Positions 51,956 through 59,545 of a DNA stretch of 64,000 nucleotides are shown one piece after another. Below the pieces are notes generated by a model that was given only the letters and a program-made list of their open reading frames with translations, searched no databases and was not told the DNA's origin. The position numbers and the translations under genes are program-made. Positions within the stretch are counted from its first letter, which is position 1. Each line of letters begins with the position of its first letter. The DNA is taken from the NCBI RefSeq assembly GCF_028622875.1, contig NZ_CP117709.1, positions 3,599,001-3,663,000 on the forward strand. The letters run 5' to 3'. Source of the stretch: Streptomyces sp. MMBL 11-1 (GTDB lineage Bacteria > Actinomycetota > Actinomycetes > Streptomycetales > Streptomycetaceae).

Positions 51956-52426
51956 ATGGGAACCCGCCGCACGTCACTGCCCGGAGTGGGAGCTCAGTAC
52001 GACTTCACCACCGAGACGGGCCAGCACATCTCGGTCGTCGTCCACCACGACGGTCGCCGGTTCATCGGGTTCTACCAACAGGACGACCCTGATGCGTGCC
52101 AACTCTCCGTCCCCCTGACGACGTCCGAGGCCACCGCGCTCGCGCACCTCATCGACGCCGCGCCCATCGACGCCGTACGGACCAAGGGCATCGACCTCGT
52201 CACCGAGCACATCCCGCTCGGGGCCCGCTCCCCGTACGGCGGGCGGCTGCTCGGGGAGACGCGGGCACGGACACGGACCGGGGCGTCCATCGTGGCGGTG
52301 CTGCGCACCCACAGCGCGCACCCGTCCCCGGAACCGGATTTTCGACTGGCCATCGGGGACACACTCGTCGCCGTCGGTACGCGTGAGGGCGTCGACGCGC
52401 TCTCCGAGATCATTGCGGAGGGCTGA
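51956..52426 (+). CDS. TrkA-C (RCK_C) regulatory subunit of the antiporter
   Basis: 156 residues from ATG 51956 with GGGAGGAAGCC directly ahead. The C-terminal half is a TrkA-C domain: TRTGASIVAVLRTHSAHPSP and FRLAIGDTLVAVGTREGVDA. The N-terminal half resembles KhtT-like subunits. It is followed after 2 bp by a CPA2 antiporter, the KhtT-KhtU arrangement. In Streptomyces an RCK_C protein paired with such an antiporter (CpeB/CpeA) has been reported to bind cyclic di-AMP, so that ligand is likely here by homology. Low-GC bases around GGATAAAAAGG about 50 bp upstream may belong to the promoter. Confidence 0.87.
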   Translation: MGTRRTSLPGVGAQYDFTTETGQHISVVVHHDGRRFIGFYQQDDPDACQLSVPLTTSEATALAHLIDAAPIDAVRTKGIDLVTEHIPLGARSPYGGRLLGETRARTRTGASIVAVLRTHSAHPSPEPDFRLAIGDTLVAVGTREGVDALSEIIAEG

Positions 52427-52428
52427 CC

Positions 52429-53748
52429 GTGCATGACACGACCGCGTTGTTGGTGGAGCTGGGAGCCGTCATCCTCGGGCTGGGGCTCGTGGGACGGATC
52501 GCCGGGCGGATAGGCCTCTCCCCGATCCCGCTCTACCTCCTCGCCGGGCTGGCGTTCGGACACGGAGGGCTGATTCCGCTCAAGGCCAGCGAAGAGTTCA
52601 CCATGGTGGGCGCCGAGATCGGCGTCATCCTGCTGCTTCTCCTGCTGGGGCTCGAATACAGCGCGTCCGAGCTGGTCACCAGCCTCAAGACGCAGTACCC
52701 GTCCGGCGCCGTGGACTTCGTGCTCAACGCGACGCCCGGCGCCGTCGCCGCCCTGGTCCTCGGCTGGGGGCCGGCGGGCGCCGTCGCGCTCGCCGGTGTC
52801 ACCTGGATCTCGTCATCCGGGGTGATCGCGAAGGTCATGACAGATCTCGGCCGCCTCGGCAACCGCGAGACCCCGGTCATCCTCGGCGTCCTCGTCATGG
52901 AGGACCTGGCGATGGCGGTGTACCTGCCGCTGCTCACCGCCATGCTCGCCGGGGTCAGCCTGGCCGGCGGCAGCCTCGCGCTGGTGATCGCGCTCGGGGC
53001 CGTCGGACTCGTCCTCTACCTGGCGCTCCGCCACGGCCGCCTGATCAGCCGCGCGGTCTCCTCCGACAACCCGGAGATGCTGCTGCTGGTCGTCCTCGGC
53101 CTCACCGTCCTGGTCGCCGGTGTCGCCCAGCAGCTCCAGGTGTCCGCGGCCGTCGGCGCGTTCCTCGTCGGCATCGCGCTCTCCGGCGAGGTCGCCGAGG
53201 GTGCCCGGAAGCTGCTCACCCCGCTGCGGGACCTGTTCGCCGCCGTGTTCTTCGTCTTCTTCGGGCTCTCCACGAACCCGGCCGACATACCGCCAGTGCT
53301 GCTGCCCGCGGCCCTGCTGGCCATCGTCACCACCCTCACCAAGATCGCCACCGGCTGGTACGCCGCCCGGCGCGCCGGCATCGGCTCGCGCGGCCGCTGG
53401 CGGGCGGGCGGCACCCTCGTGGCACGCGGCGAGTTCTCCATCGTCATCGCCGGTCTGGCCGTGGCCACCGAGCCCCGTATCGGCCCCGTCGCCACCGCGT
53501 ACGTCCTGATCCTCGTCATCATCGGCCCGCTCACCGCCCGGTGGACGCAGCCCGTCGTGGCGAGGATCGAAGCCCGCCGCGGCGGCGGCAAGGGCCCGGG
53601 CACGGGCACGGTCGCGGGCACGGACGCGGGCCCGGGCACGGACGCGGGCCTCGCGGAGAAGGAACCCGTCGCGAAGTCCGCTCCCGAGCGCCGGCTGCTG
53701 TCGCACGACGACCTCACCCCCGAACCGGCGGGCGAGACGCGCGAGTAG
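52429..53748 (+). CDS. CPA2-family cation:proton antiporter
   Basis: 439 residues, GTG start. About 11-13 TM segments, with family features ISPIPLYLLAGLAFG-type start (IGLSPIPLYLLAGLAFGHGG), GVILLLLLLGLEYSASELV, SSGVIAKVMTDLGRLGNRET and FAAVFFVFFGLSTNPADIPP. It exchanges K+ or Na+ for protons across the membrane and is gated by the preceding TrkA-C protein. The cytoplasmic C terminus is Gly/Thr-rich with a short tandem repeat. There is no fused TrkA-N domain, consistent with the separate regulatory subunit. Ends before a strong terminator. Confidence 0.93.
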   Translation: MHDTTALLVELGAVILGLGLVGRIAGRIGLSPIPLYLLAGLAFGHGGLIPLKASEEFTMVGAEIGVILLLLLLGLEYSASELVTSLKTQYPSGAVDFVLNATPGAVAALVLGWGPAGAVALAGVTWISSSGVIAKVMTDLGRLGNRETPVILGVLVMEDLAMAVYLPLLTAMLAGVSLAGGSLALVIALGAVGLVLYLALRHGRLISRAVSSDNPEMLLLVVLGLTVLVAGVAQQLQVSAAVGAFLVGIALSGEVAEGARKLLTPLRDLFAAVFFVFFGLSTNPADIPPVLLPAALLAIVTTLTKIATGWYAARRAGIGSRGRWRAGGTLVARGEFSIVIAGLAVATEPRIGPVATAYVLILVIIGPLTARWTQPVVARIEARRGGGKGPGTGTVAGTDAGPGTDAGLAEKEPVAKSAPERRLLSHDDLTPEPAGETRE

Positions 53749-53802
53749 CCGCCCCCGCCCCGCCCTGCTCTGCCGCTGCCGCCCCGGCCGCACACCCCCT
53801 CC

Positions 53803-53845
53803 GCCGAAGCCCCCGGACACCCGCGTCGTGTCCGGGGGCTTCGGC
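53803..53845 (+). terminator. 18-bp perfect terminator hairpin after the antiporter gene
   Basis: Stem 53803-53820 with 53828-53845, loop CCGCGTC. 54 bp after the stop; the strongest stem in the window. Confidence 0.8.
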
Positions 53846-53938
53846 ATGGGAGGTGCCCACCATCAACATCTACACGACTGTAGAGTTGCACCGGTTCCGG
53901 TTCGGTTCCGGATTCGCACCGCAACGTAGGGAGACGTC

Positions 53939-54394
53939 ATGGCTCTGTGGGATCGCATCAAGGAATCCGCGTCGTCGATGCAGACGCAGCTGGAGGCGAA
54001 GAAGCACGAGCTGAAGTCGGGGTCGTTCCGGGACGCGAGCATGGCCATGTGCGCTCTCGTCGCCGCCGCCGACGGTTCCATCGACCCGTCGGAACGCCAG
54101 CGCGTCGCGACGCTCATCTCGACCAACGACGTCCTGCGGAACTTCCCCGCGGACGACCTTCAGCGCCGCTTCAACGCCTACGTCGACCAGCTCACCACCG
54201 ACTTCGCGTTCGGCAAGGTCAGCGTGGTCCAGGAGATCGCCAAGGCGAAGAAGAAGCCGGCCGAGGCCCGTGCCGTCATCCAGATCGGCATCGTCATCGG
54301 CGGCGCCGACGGCGACTTCGACGCATCCGAGCAGGCCGTCGTGCGGGAGGCGTGCTTCGCGCTCGACCTGCCGCCGCACGAGTTCGACCTGTAG
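53939..54394 (+). CDS. terB: TerB-family tellurite-resistance-like protein
   Basis: 151 residues. TerB is an all-helical cytoplasmic/membrane-associated protein with acidic metal sites. Two related halves show SMAMCALVAAADGSIDPSER and IGIVIGGADGDFDASEQAVV, the duplicated Ala-Asp-Gly metal-binding motif. Length fits the family exactly. No terC/D/E genes are adjacent, so this is a lone copy, common in Streptomyces. The upstream sequence contains a lower-GC stretch CATCTACACGACTGTAGAG with a short palindrome, CTACACGACTGTAG, that may be regulatory. Confidence 0.93.
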   Translation: MALWDRIKESASSMQTQLEAKKHELKSGSFRDASMAMCALVAAADGSIDPSERQRVATLISTNDVLRNFPADDLQRRFNAYVDQLTTDFAFGKVSVVQEIAKAKKKPAEARAVIQIGIVIGGADGDFDASEQAVVREACFALDLPPHEFDL

Positions 54395-54545
54395 GGCGCA
54401 CCCACCAGGACCGCCGGTGCGGTCGCGCGGTCCGGCCGACCACCGGTCCGCGTCCCCGTCCCCACCGGCAGGCCGGGGGTACGTCACCCCCCTGAGCGCA
54501 CCCCCGGCCACCCCCTGCCCTCCCGCCGCTCCGGCAGACGGCCGT

Positions 54546-54638
54546 CTCAGCCCCTCGGCCGGCCAGTCCAGCAGGTCTCAGCCCCTCGGCCGGCCAGTCC
54601 AGCAGGTCACAGCTCCTTGGCCGGCCAGTCCAGCAGCC
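54546..54638 (-). repeat. three tandem 31-bp copies of the regulator gene's 3' end
   Basis: Units 54546-54576 and 54577-54607 are identical. The third (54608-54638) differs at a few bases and is the last 31 bp of the PucR-type gene, encoding LLDWPAKEL. So two extra copies of the C-terminal codons lie just beyond the stop. The first two encode LLDWPAEGL in the same sense. Confidence 0.85.
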
Positions 54639-55680
54639 GGGCCCCGATGACCGCCGTCTGCAGGCTGTAGCGGTGCACCGGGTCCGAAGGGTCCGAGCCG
54701 GTCAACTGGTGGATGCGCTCCAGGCGGTACGTCAGCGCCCGTACGCTCAGCGCCAGCCGGCGCGCGGTCTCGGCGGCGACACAGCCCGCGTCGAAGTAGA
54801 CCGCCAGCGTGTTCAGCAGCGGTTCCGCGCCGCCCCTCGCCTTCTGGAGCGGCCCCAGCGCACTGCGCACCAGATCGGCCATCGCCTGCTGGTCCCGGGT
54901 CAGCACCGGGTAGACCATGAGGTCCGAGGCGTACAGGACGGGGTCGTCCATCCCCATCCGGTCCGCCAGGTCGAGCGCCTGGAGCGCCTCGTCGTACGAG
55001 TGGACCACCCCGCCGGGACCCTTGTGCGGGCGGCCGACCGCGACCTGGCCGCCGTCCGTCGCCGCGTGCGCCTGCTTGGCGAAGTAGCGCAGGACGTCCG
55101 GCTGGCTGCCCGGCGCGATGCAGACGATCCGGCCGTCCTTCGTCGTCAGCAGGATCTTGCGGCCGCCGAACCGCGCCAGCAGCGCCGCCTCCACACTGCG
55201 CGGCACCACGTCCGTCTCCGTGTACGCCTCCGGGCCCGACGCCACCGCCACCGCGTGCGCCCGGGAGAGCCGCAGGCCGAAGCGGGTCGCCCGCTCCGCG
55301 AGCCGCACCAGATCGCTGCGCCCGTAGAGCAGGTCGTCGATGAACTCCCGGCGCGCCGCCTCCTCCCGCCGCACGGTGAGCCGCTGGGCACGCTCGAACC
55401 CCTCGGCGAACGCGTCGACCGCCTGCTCCACGGCGGCCAGGACCGCGTCGGTTGCGGCGGGGGAGTTTCCGGCAGCCGCACGTGGCCAGGCCTCACGGGT
55501 CTGCGCCAGATGCATCGTCACCAGAGCGCGCAGCTGATGGCCCGCGTCCGCCGCCGCACGGCCCAACGCACGGCGCGCTTCCAGCTCGTCACGCGTCAGA
55601 CGTCGGCCAGTGAGGGCGACTTCGCCCAGGATGTGGGCATAATCGCCCAGCATTTCCTCGGGAATCGTCAGCTCGGCCAC
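54607..55680 (-). CDS. PucR/CdaR-type transcription regulator
   Basis: 357 residues, GTG start with GGAG ahead. The N-terminal half is a helical sensor (VEQAVDAFAEGFERAQRLTV, REFIDDLLYGRSDLVRLAER); the middle is a GGDEF-like degenerate domain (GGQVAVGRPHKGPGGVVHSYDEA). The C-terminal PucR HTH is LLNTLAVYFDAGCVAAETAR, RLALSVRALTYRLERIHQLTG and a last helix SLQTAVIGARLLDW. Such regulators act on purine, amino-acid or lipid genes or, in Streptomyces, on development. Divergent from the OB-fold/flotillin genes. The last codons are tandemly duplicated just downstream. Confidence 0.9.
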   Translation of the reverse strand: MAELTIPEEMLGDYAHILGEVALTGRRLTRDELEARRALGRAAADAGHQLRALVTMHLAQTREAWPRAAAGNSPAATDAVLAAVEQAVDAFAEGFERAQRLTVRREEAARREFIDDLLYGRSDLVRLAERATRFGLRLSRAHAVAVASGPEAYTETDVVPRSVEAALLARFGGRKILLTTKDGRIVCIAPGSQPDVLRYFAKQAHAATDGGQVAVGRPHKGPGGVVHSYDEALQALDLADRMGMDDPVLYASDLMVYPVLTRDQQAMADLVRSALGPLQKARGGAEPLLNTLAVYFDAGCVAAETARRLALSVRALTYRLERIHQLTGSDPSDPVHRYSLQTAVIGARLLDWPAKEL

Positions 55681-56129
55681 GCGATCTCCTTCAGCCCTGC
55701 AACAGTCTGGTCATTTCCCCAACGCACATCGGGCGGTGCCGGTGCCCGGCACTAGCGAAGCGTGAAGATTGCCGGGATCCGGCAATGCGATGTGCGGGCC
55801 CAGGATGTCACGATCAGGTCAGCAACAACACGGGGGAAATACACGGGGGAAGCACGGGGGAGCACGGGGGAAGGGGGGCGCAGGCCCCTCCCGGGCCCCG
55901 GATCCCGCACCGTCCACGGAGATCGGGGGCGATGCGGAATCCGGGAGCCGGGATCCGACGGGGGGAGTCCCGAGGGGGACGCTCCGGCCACCGCGGCAGG
56001 TTCCGACAACGCCGCGAGCGCCGGGCCCCGCCCGCCCGCCGACCGGCCGCTCACCGCCCCCGTACCGGATCACACGGACGCGCACCGCCTCACCAGGGCC
56101 CGTGCGCAGAACCGCAGGGGGCGGGACCG
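55681..56129. promoter_or_regulatory. divergent intergenic region with G-quadruplex motif
   Basis: 449 bp between the PucR-type gene and the OB-fold membrane gene. No credible gene. Contains five G-runs of five or six G (55832-55836, 55845-55849, 55856-55860, 55866-55870, 55873-55878) separated by 2-8 nt on the plus strand, in repeats of CACGGGGGA. Confidence 0.7.
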
Positions 56130-56816
56130 ATGGACGAATTCCTGAGCGCGGCACTCGCGTTCCCCGCCGTCATCTTCGGCGCCGCGCTGGTGGTCGTCGT
56201 CTGCTTCTGGCTGCTGGTGCTCGCCGGGGCCGCCGGCCACGACTCCTTCGACGGGGACCTCGACACCGGCCCGGCAGGTCTCGGCGGTGTCCCGGTCTCC
56301 GTCTCCGTCTCCCTGCTGGTCGTCTTCGCCTGGTGCGGCAGCCTGACCGGCACGGTCCTGCTGCGCCGCGGCGAGACCGGCGGCGCCACCCGCGCCGTCC
56401 TCTCCGTCGCCGTCCTCGCCGGGGCGCTGGTCCTCTCCTGGGCGGCCGTCCGCCTCCTCGTCCGCCGCTTCCGCCGGCACTTCCCGGCGGAACCGCCGCC
56501 ATCGCGGCTGGACTTCGTCGGGAGCCTCTGCACGATCCGCACCGGCTCCGTCACCGCGACGTTCGGCCAGGCCGAGGTCGTGTCGCCCGACGGTTCGACG
56601 GCCATCGTGCAGGTCCGCACGGCCGGGCCGTTCGCGTCCGCCTCCCGGCTCTCCGGGCCGGCCACCGAGGAAGCCCCGCTCGTCATGGGCGGCTCCGGAC
56701 TCCTCTACGCGTACGACGAGGACGGCGAGTTCTTCTGGGTCTCGCCCTACGACACGGCGCTCGATCCGGGCCCGGCCACCAGACCGCGCCAACTGCCGGG
56801 CGGGGCGCACGGCTGA
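56130..56816 (+). CDS. OB-fold (NfeD/YqiJ-like) membrane protein
   Basis: 228 residues. Two or three N-terminal TM segments (FPAVIFGAALVVVVCFWLLV, VSVSVSLLVVFAWCGSLTGT, AVLSVAVLAGALVLSWAAV), then a soluble beta domain from about 125 on, with FVGSLCTIRTGSVTATFGQA, TAIVQVRTAG and LLYAYDEDGEFFWVSP. This layout and the flotillin gene 191 bp downstream match the yqiJ-yqiK pair, where the OB-fold protein partners the flotillin in membrane microdomains. The ATG at 56130 was chosen because it begins the first TM region; the ribosome site is weak. Confidence 0.8.
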   Translation: MDEFLSAALAFPAVIFGAALVVVVCFWLLVLAGAAGHDSFDGDLDTGPAGLGGVPVSVSVSLLVVFAWCGSLTGTVLLRRGETGGATRAVLSVAVLAGALVLSWAAVRLLVRRFRRHFPAEPPPSRLDFVGSLCTIRTGSVTATFGQAEVVSPDGSTAIVQVRTAGPFASASRLSGPATEEAPLVMGGSGLLYAYDEDGEFFWVSPYDTALDPGPATRPRQLPGGAHG

Positions 56817-57007
56817 CCGGACGGACCACCGGGCCACCGGGACACCAGGCCCACCGGGCCACCGGACACCCCGACACCCGGACACCCGGATTTCCGGCCG
56901 CCGGGAACCACCGCCGCAGACCGGCCACCCGGCCGTCACCGTGACGACCGGCCACCCCTACTTCGCTTGTGCCACTTCCGTACCGACAAGCCGCCAAGGA
57001 CTCTTCA

Positions 57008-59146
57008 ATGGATGCCATCTCCTTGGGCATCGGCGTGCTCATCGCCGTTGTCCTGCTCATCGTCATCGCCATCGCCTTCGTCGTCACCCGGCTGTTCCGC
57101 AAGGTCGAGCAGGGCAAGGCGCTGATCATCTCCAAGACCAAGAAGGTGGACGTCACCTTCACCGGCGCGGTCGTCCTGCCCGTGCTCCACAAGGCCGAGA
57201 CGATGGACATCTCGGTGAAGACGATCGAGATCCGCCGCGCCGGGCGCGAGGGCCTGATCTGCCAGGACAACATCCGCGCCGACATCCAGATCACCTTCTT
57301 CGTCCGGGTCAACAAGACCGTCGAGGACGTCATCAAGGTCGCGCAGTCCATCGGTACGGGCCGGGCCAGCGACAAGGTCGCCATCCAGGAGTTCTTCGCC
57401 GCCAAGTTCTCCGAGGCGCTCAAGACCGTCGGCAAGCAGCTCGACTTCGTCGACCTGTACACCAAGCGCGAGGAGTTCCGGGACCGGATCATCCAGGTCA
57501 TCGGCACCGACCTGAACGGCTACCACCTCGACGACGCCGCGATCGACTTCCTTGAGCAGACCCCGATGGCCCAGCTCGACGGGGCCAACATCCTGGACGC
57601 CCAGGGCATCCGGAAGATCACCGAACTGACCGCGATCGAGCACGTGCGCACCAACGAGTTCCAGCGCACCGAGCAGAAGGAGATCACGCGGCAGGACGTC
57701 GACGCCCGCGAGACGATCCTGGAACTGGAGCGCCGGCAGGCCGAGGCGGAGATCAAGCAGCGCCGCGAGGTGGAGGTCCTGCGGGCCCGCGAGGAGGCTG
57801 CCACCGCCCGGGTGCAGGAGGAGGAGCGGCTCGGTTCGCAGAGCGCGTTCATCAAGACCGAGGAGCAGCTCGGCATCCAGCGCGAGAACCAGGCGCGGGA
57901 GATCGCCGTCGCCCAGAAGAACCGTGAGCGCGTCATCGCCGTCGAGAGCGAGCGCATCGAGAAGGACCGGATGCTGGAGGTCATCGGGCGCGAGCGCGAG
58001 ACCGAGCTGAACCGGATCGCCGCCACGAAGGAGGTCGAGGCCGAGCGCCGCGAGGTCGCCGACGTCATCCGGGAGCGGATCGCGGTGGACCGCACGGTCG
58101 CGGAGCAGGAGGAGTCGATCCTCACCCTGCGCGCCGTCGAGGACGCCGAGCGGTCCCGCAGGTCGGTCATCATCGCGGCCGAGGCGGAGGCCCAGGAGAA
58201 GCTGGTCAAGGACATCAAGGCGGCCGAGGCGGCGGAGGCGGCGTCCACGCACCTGGCGGCCGAGCAGCTCACGCTCGCCGAGGCCCGGCTCAAGACCGCG
58301 GACCTCGACGCGCAGGCCAAGCTGCGGCTCGCCGAGGGCATCCAGGCCGAGACGGCCGCTTCCGGGCTCGCCGCCGTACAGGTGCGGGACGCGGAGGCCG
58401 ACGTCATCGAGAAGGCCGGTCTCGCGGAGGCCGGGGCGACGGAGGCGCGGCTGAAGGCCGAGGCGGAGGGCGCGCGGCTCAAGGCGCTCGCCACGGCGGA
58501 GGGCACCGCGGCCCAGGCGACCGCCGACGCGGCGGTCATCGGCGAGAAGCTGAAGGCGGAGGCCGCGGGGCTGACGGAGAAGGCGGCCGCGATGGCGGCG
58601 CTGGACGAGGCCTCGCGTGGGCACGAGGAGTACCGGCTGCGGCTGGAGGCGGACAAGGAGATCCGGCTGGCCGGCCTCGAAGTGCAGCGGCAGGTCGCCG
58701 AGGCGCAGGCGACGGTCCTGGCGACGGGCCTGGAGAACGCCGACATCGACATCGTCGGCGGCGACTCCGTCTTCTTCGACCGGATCGTCTCGTCGATCTC
58801 GCTCGGCAAGGCGGTGGACGGGTTCGTGGAGAACTCGGGGACCGCGCAGACGTTGGCCGGGCCGTGGCTGGACGGGTCGTCCTCGTTCACGGACGACCTC
58901 ACACGGGTACTGGGCTCGGTCTCCACGGGGGATGTGCAGAACCTGACGGTGTCGGCGCTGCTGATGCGGCTCATGGGGCCGGGCTCGTCGGGGGCGGCGT
59001 CCGGGCAGATGGGGCAGCTGCTGGCGGCGGCGAAGGACCTGGGTCTCGCGGATCTGCCGGTGTCGTCGCTGACCGGCGGCGCGAAGGCCGCTCCCGCGGG
59101 CGGGGCGGTGTCCCGGAACGGGGCGGAGCCCACGCCGGTCGGGTAG
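57008..59146 (+). CDS. flotillin, YqiK type
   Basis: 712 residues; AAGGA lies ahead of the ATG. An N-terminal TM (GIGVLIAVVLLIVIAIAFVV), an SPFH domain (about 35-200; GKALIISKTKKVDVTFTGAV, ISVKTIEIRRAGREGLICQD, ITFFVRVNKTVEDVI), a long coiled coil rich in Glu/Ala/Arg (about 215-600) and a flotillin-like C terminus with Gly-rich tail. Flotillins organise ordered membrane domains as oligomeric cages. The upstream gene encodes its expected OB-fold partner, and the downstream gene a giant coiled-coil AAA ATPase, a set that recurs together in actinomycetes. Confidence 0.93.
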   Translation: MDAISLGIGVLIAVVLLIVIAIAFVVTRLFRKVEQGKALIISKTKKVDVTFTGAVVLPVLHKAETMDISVKTIEIRRAGREGLICQDNIRADIQITFFVRVNKTVEDVIKVAQSIGTGRASDKVAIQEFFAAKFSEALKTVGKQLDFVDLYTKREEFRDRIIQVIGTDLNGYHLDDAAIDFLEQTPMAQLDGANILDAQGIRKITELTAIEHVRTNEFQRTEQKEITRQDVDARETILELERRQAEAEIKQRREVEVLRAREEAATARVQEEERLGSQSAFIKTEEQLGIQRENQAREIAVAQKNRERVIAVESERIEKDRMLEVIGRERETELNRIAATKEVEAERREVADVIRERIAVDRTVAEQEESILTLRAVEDAERSRRSVIIAAEAEAQEKLVKDIKAAEAAEAASTHLAAEQLTLAEARLKTADLDAQAKLRLAEGIQAETAASGLAAVQVRDAEADVIEKAGLAEAGATEARLKAEAEGARLKALATAEGTAAQATADAAVIGEKLKAEAAGLTEKAAAMAALDEASRGHEEYRLRLEADKEIRLAGLEVQRQVAEAQATVLATGLENADIDIVGGDSVFFDRIVSSISLGKAVDGFVENSGTAQTLAGPWLDGSSSFTDDLTRVLGSVSTGDVQNLTVSALLMRLMGPGSSGAASGQMGQLLAAAKDLGLADLPVSSLTGGAKAAPAGGAVSRNGAEPTPVG

Positions 59147-59545
59147 CACGCTGACGGCCGGCCGGGAACCAGTCCGGCGGGGGCCGGCGCCAGTCCGGCG
59201 GGGTCGGCGCCAGTCCGGCGGGCCCGGCGCCCACCCAGCCCGTCCGGCGTTTGAGGACGGAACCCTCGGCCGGGAGGGGCCGGCGGTCTGCGTGTGCGTC
59301 CCACGGGGGTGGGCGCACCAGGACCTGCCTGCCCCGCACGCGAGGAGACCGGCCCCCCGGCCCGGCAGCACCGGCCCGGCCAGGTAGCACCGGCCCGGCC
59401 CGGTAACACCAGGCCCGGCCCGGCCACCAGGCCCGCCAGGGAGTGCCGACCCGGCCCGGCAGCACCGGGCCGCCCAGGCAACACCAGGCCGCCCAGGCAG
59501 CGCCGGGCCGGCTGAAGACGATGGAACACGTAGGGAGCCGTACGC
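59147..59545. repeat. repetitive GC-rich intergenic region
   Basis: 399 bp without a credible gene. First part: three tandem copies of a CCAGTCCGGCGGG-type unit (about 59168-59230), then AGCCCGTCCGGCGTTTGAGG (59237-59256), a short motif I recall as recurring between Streptomyces genes. Second part (59355-59510): degenerate tandem units around GGCCCGGCAGCACC and CACCAGGCC. GGGAG precedes the next start at 59546. Confidence 0.6.

Noticed and set aside
54607..54638. attachment-site direct repeat
   Set aside because: The repeats are tandem, touch the regulator gene only, and there is no integrase or tRNA nearby.
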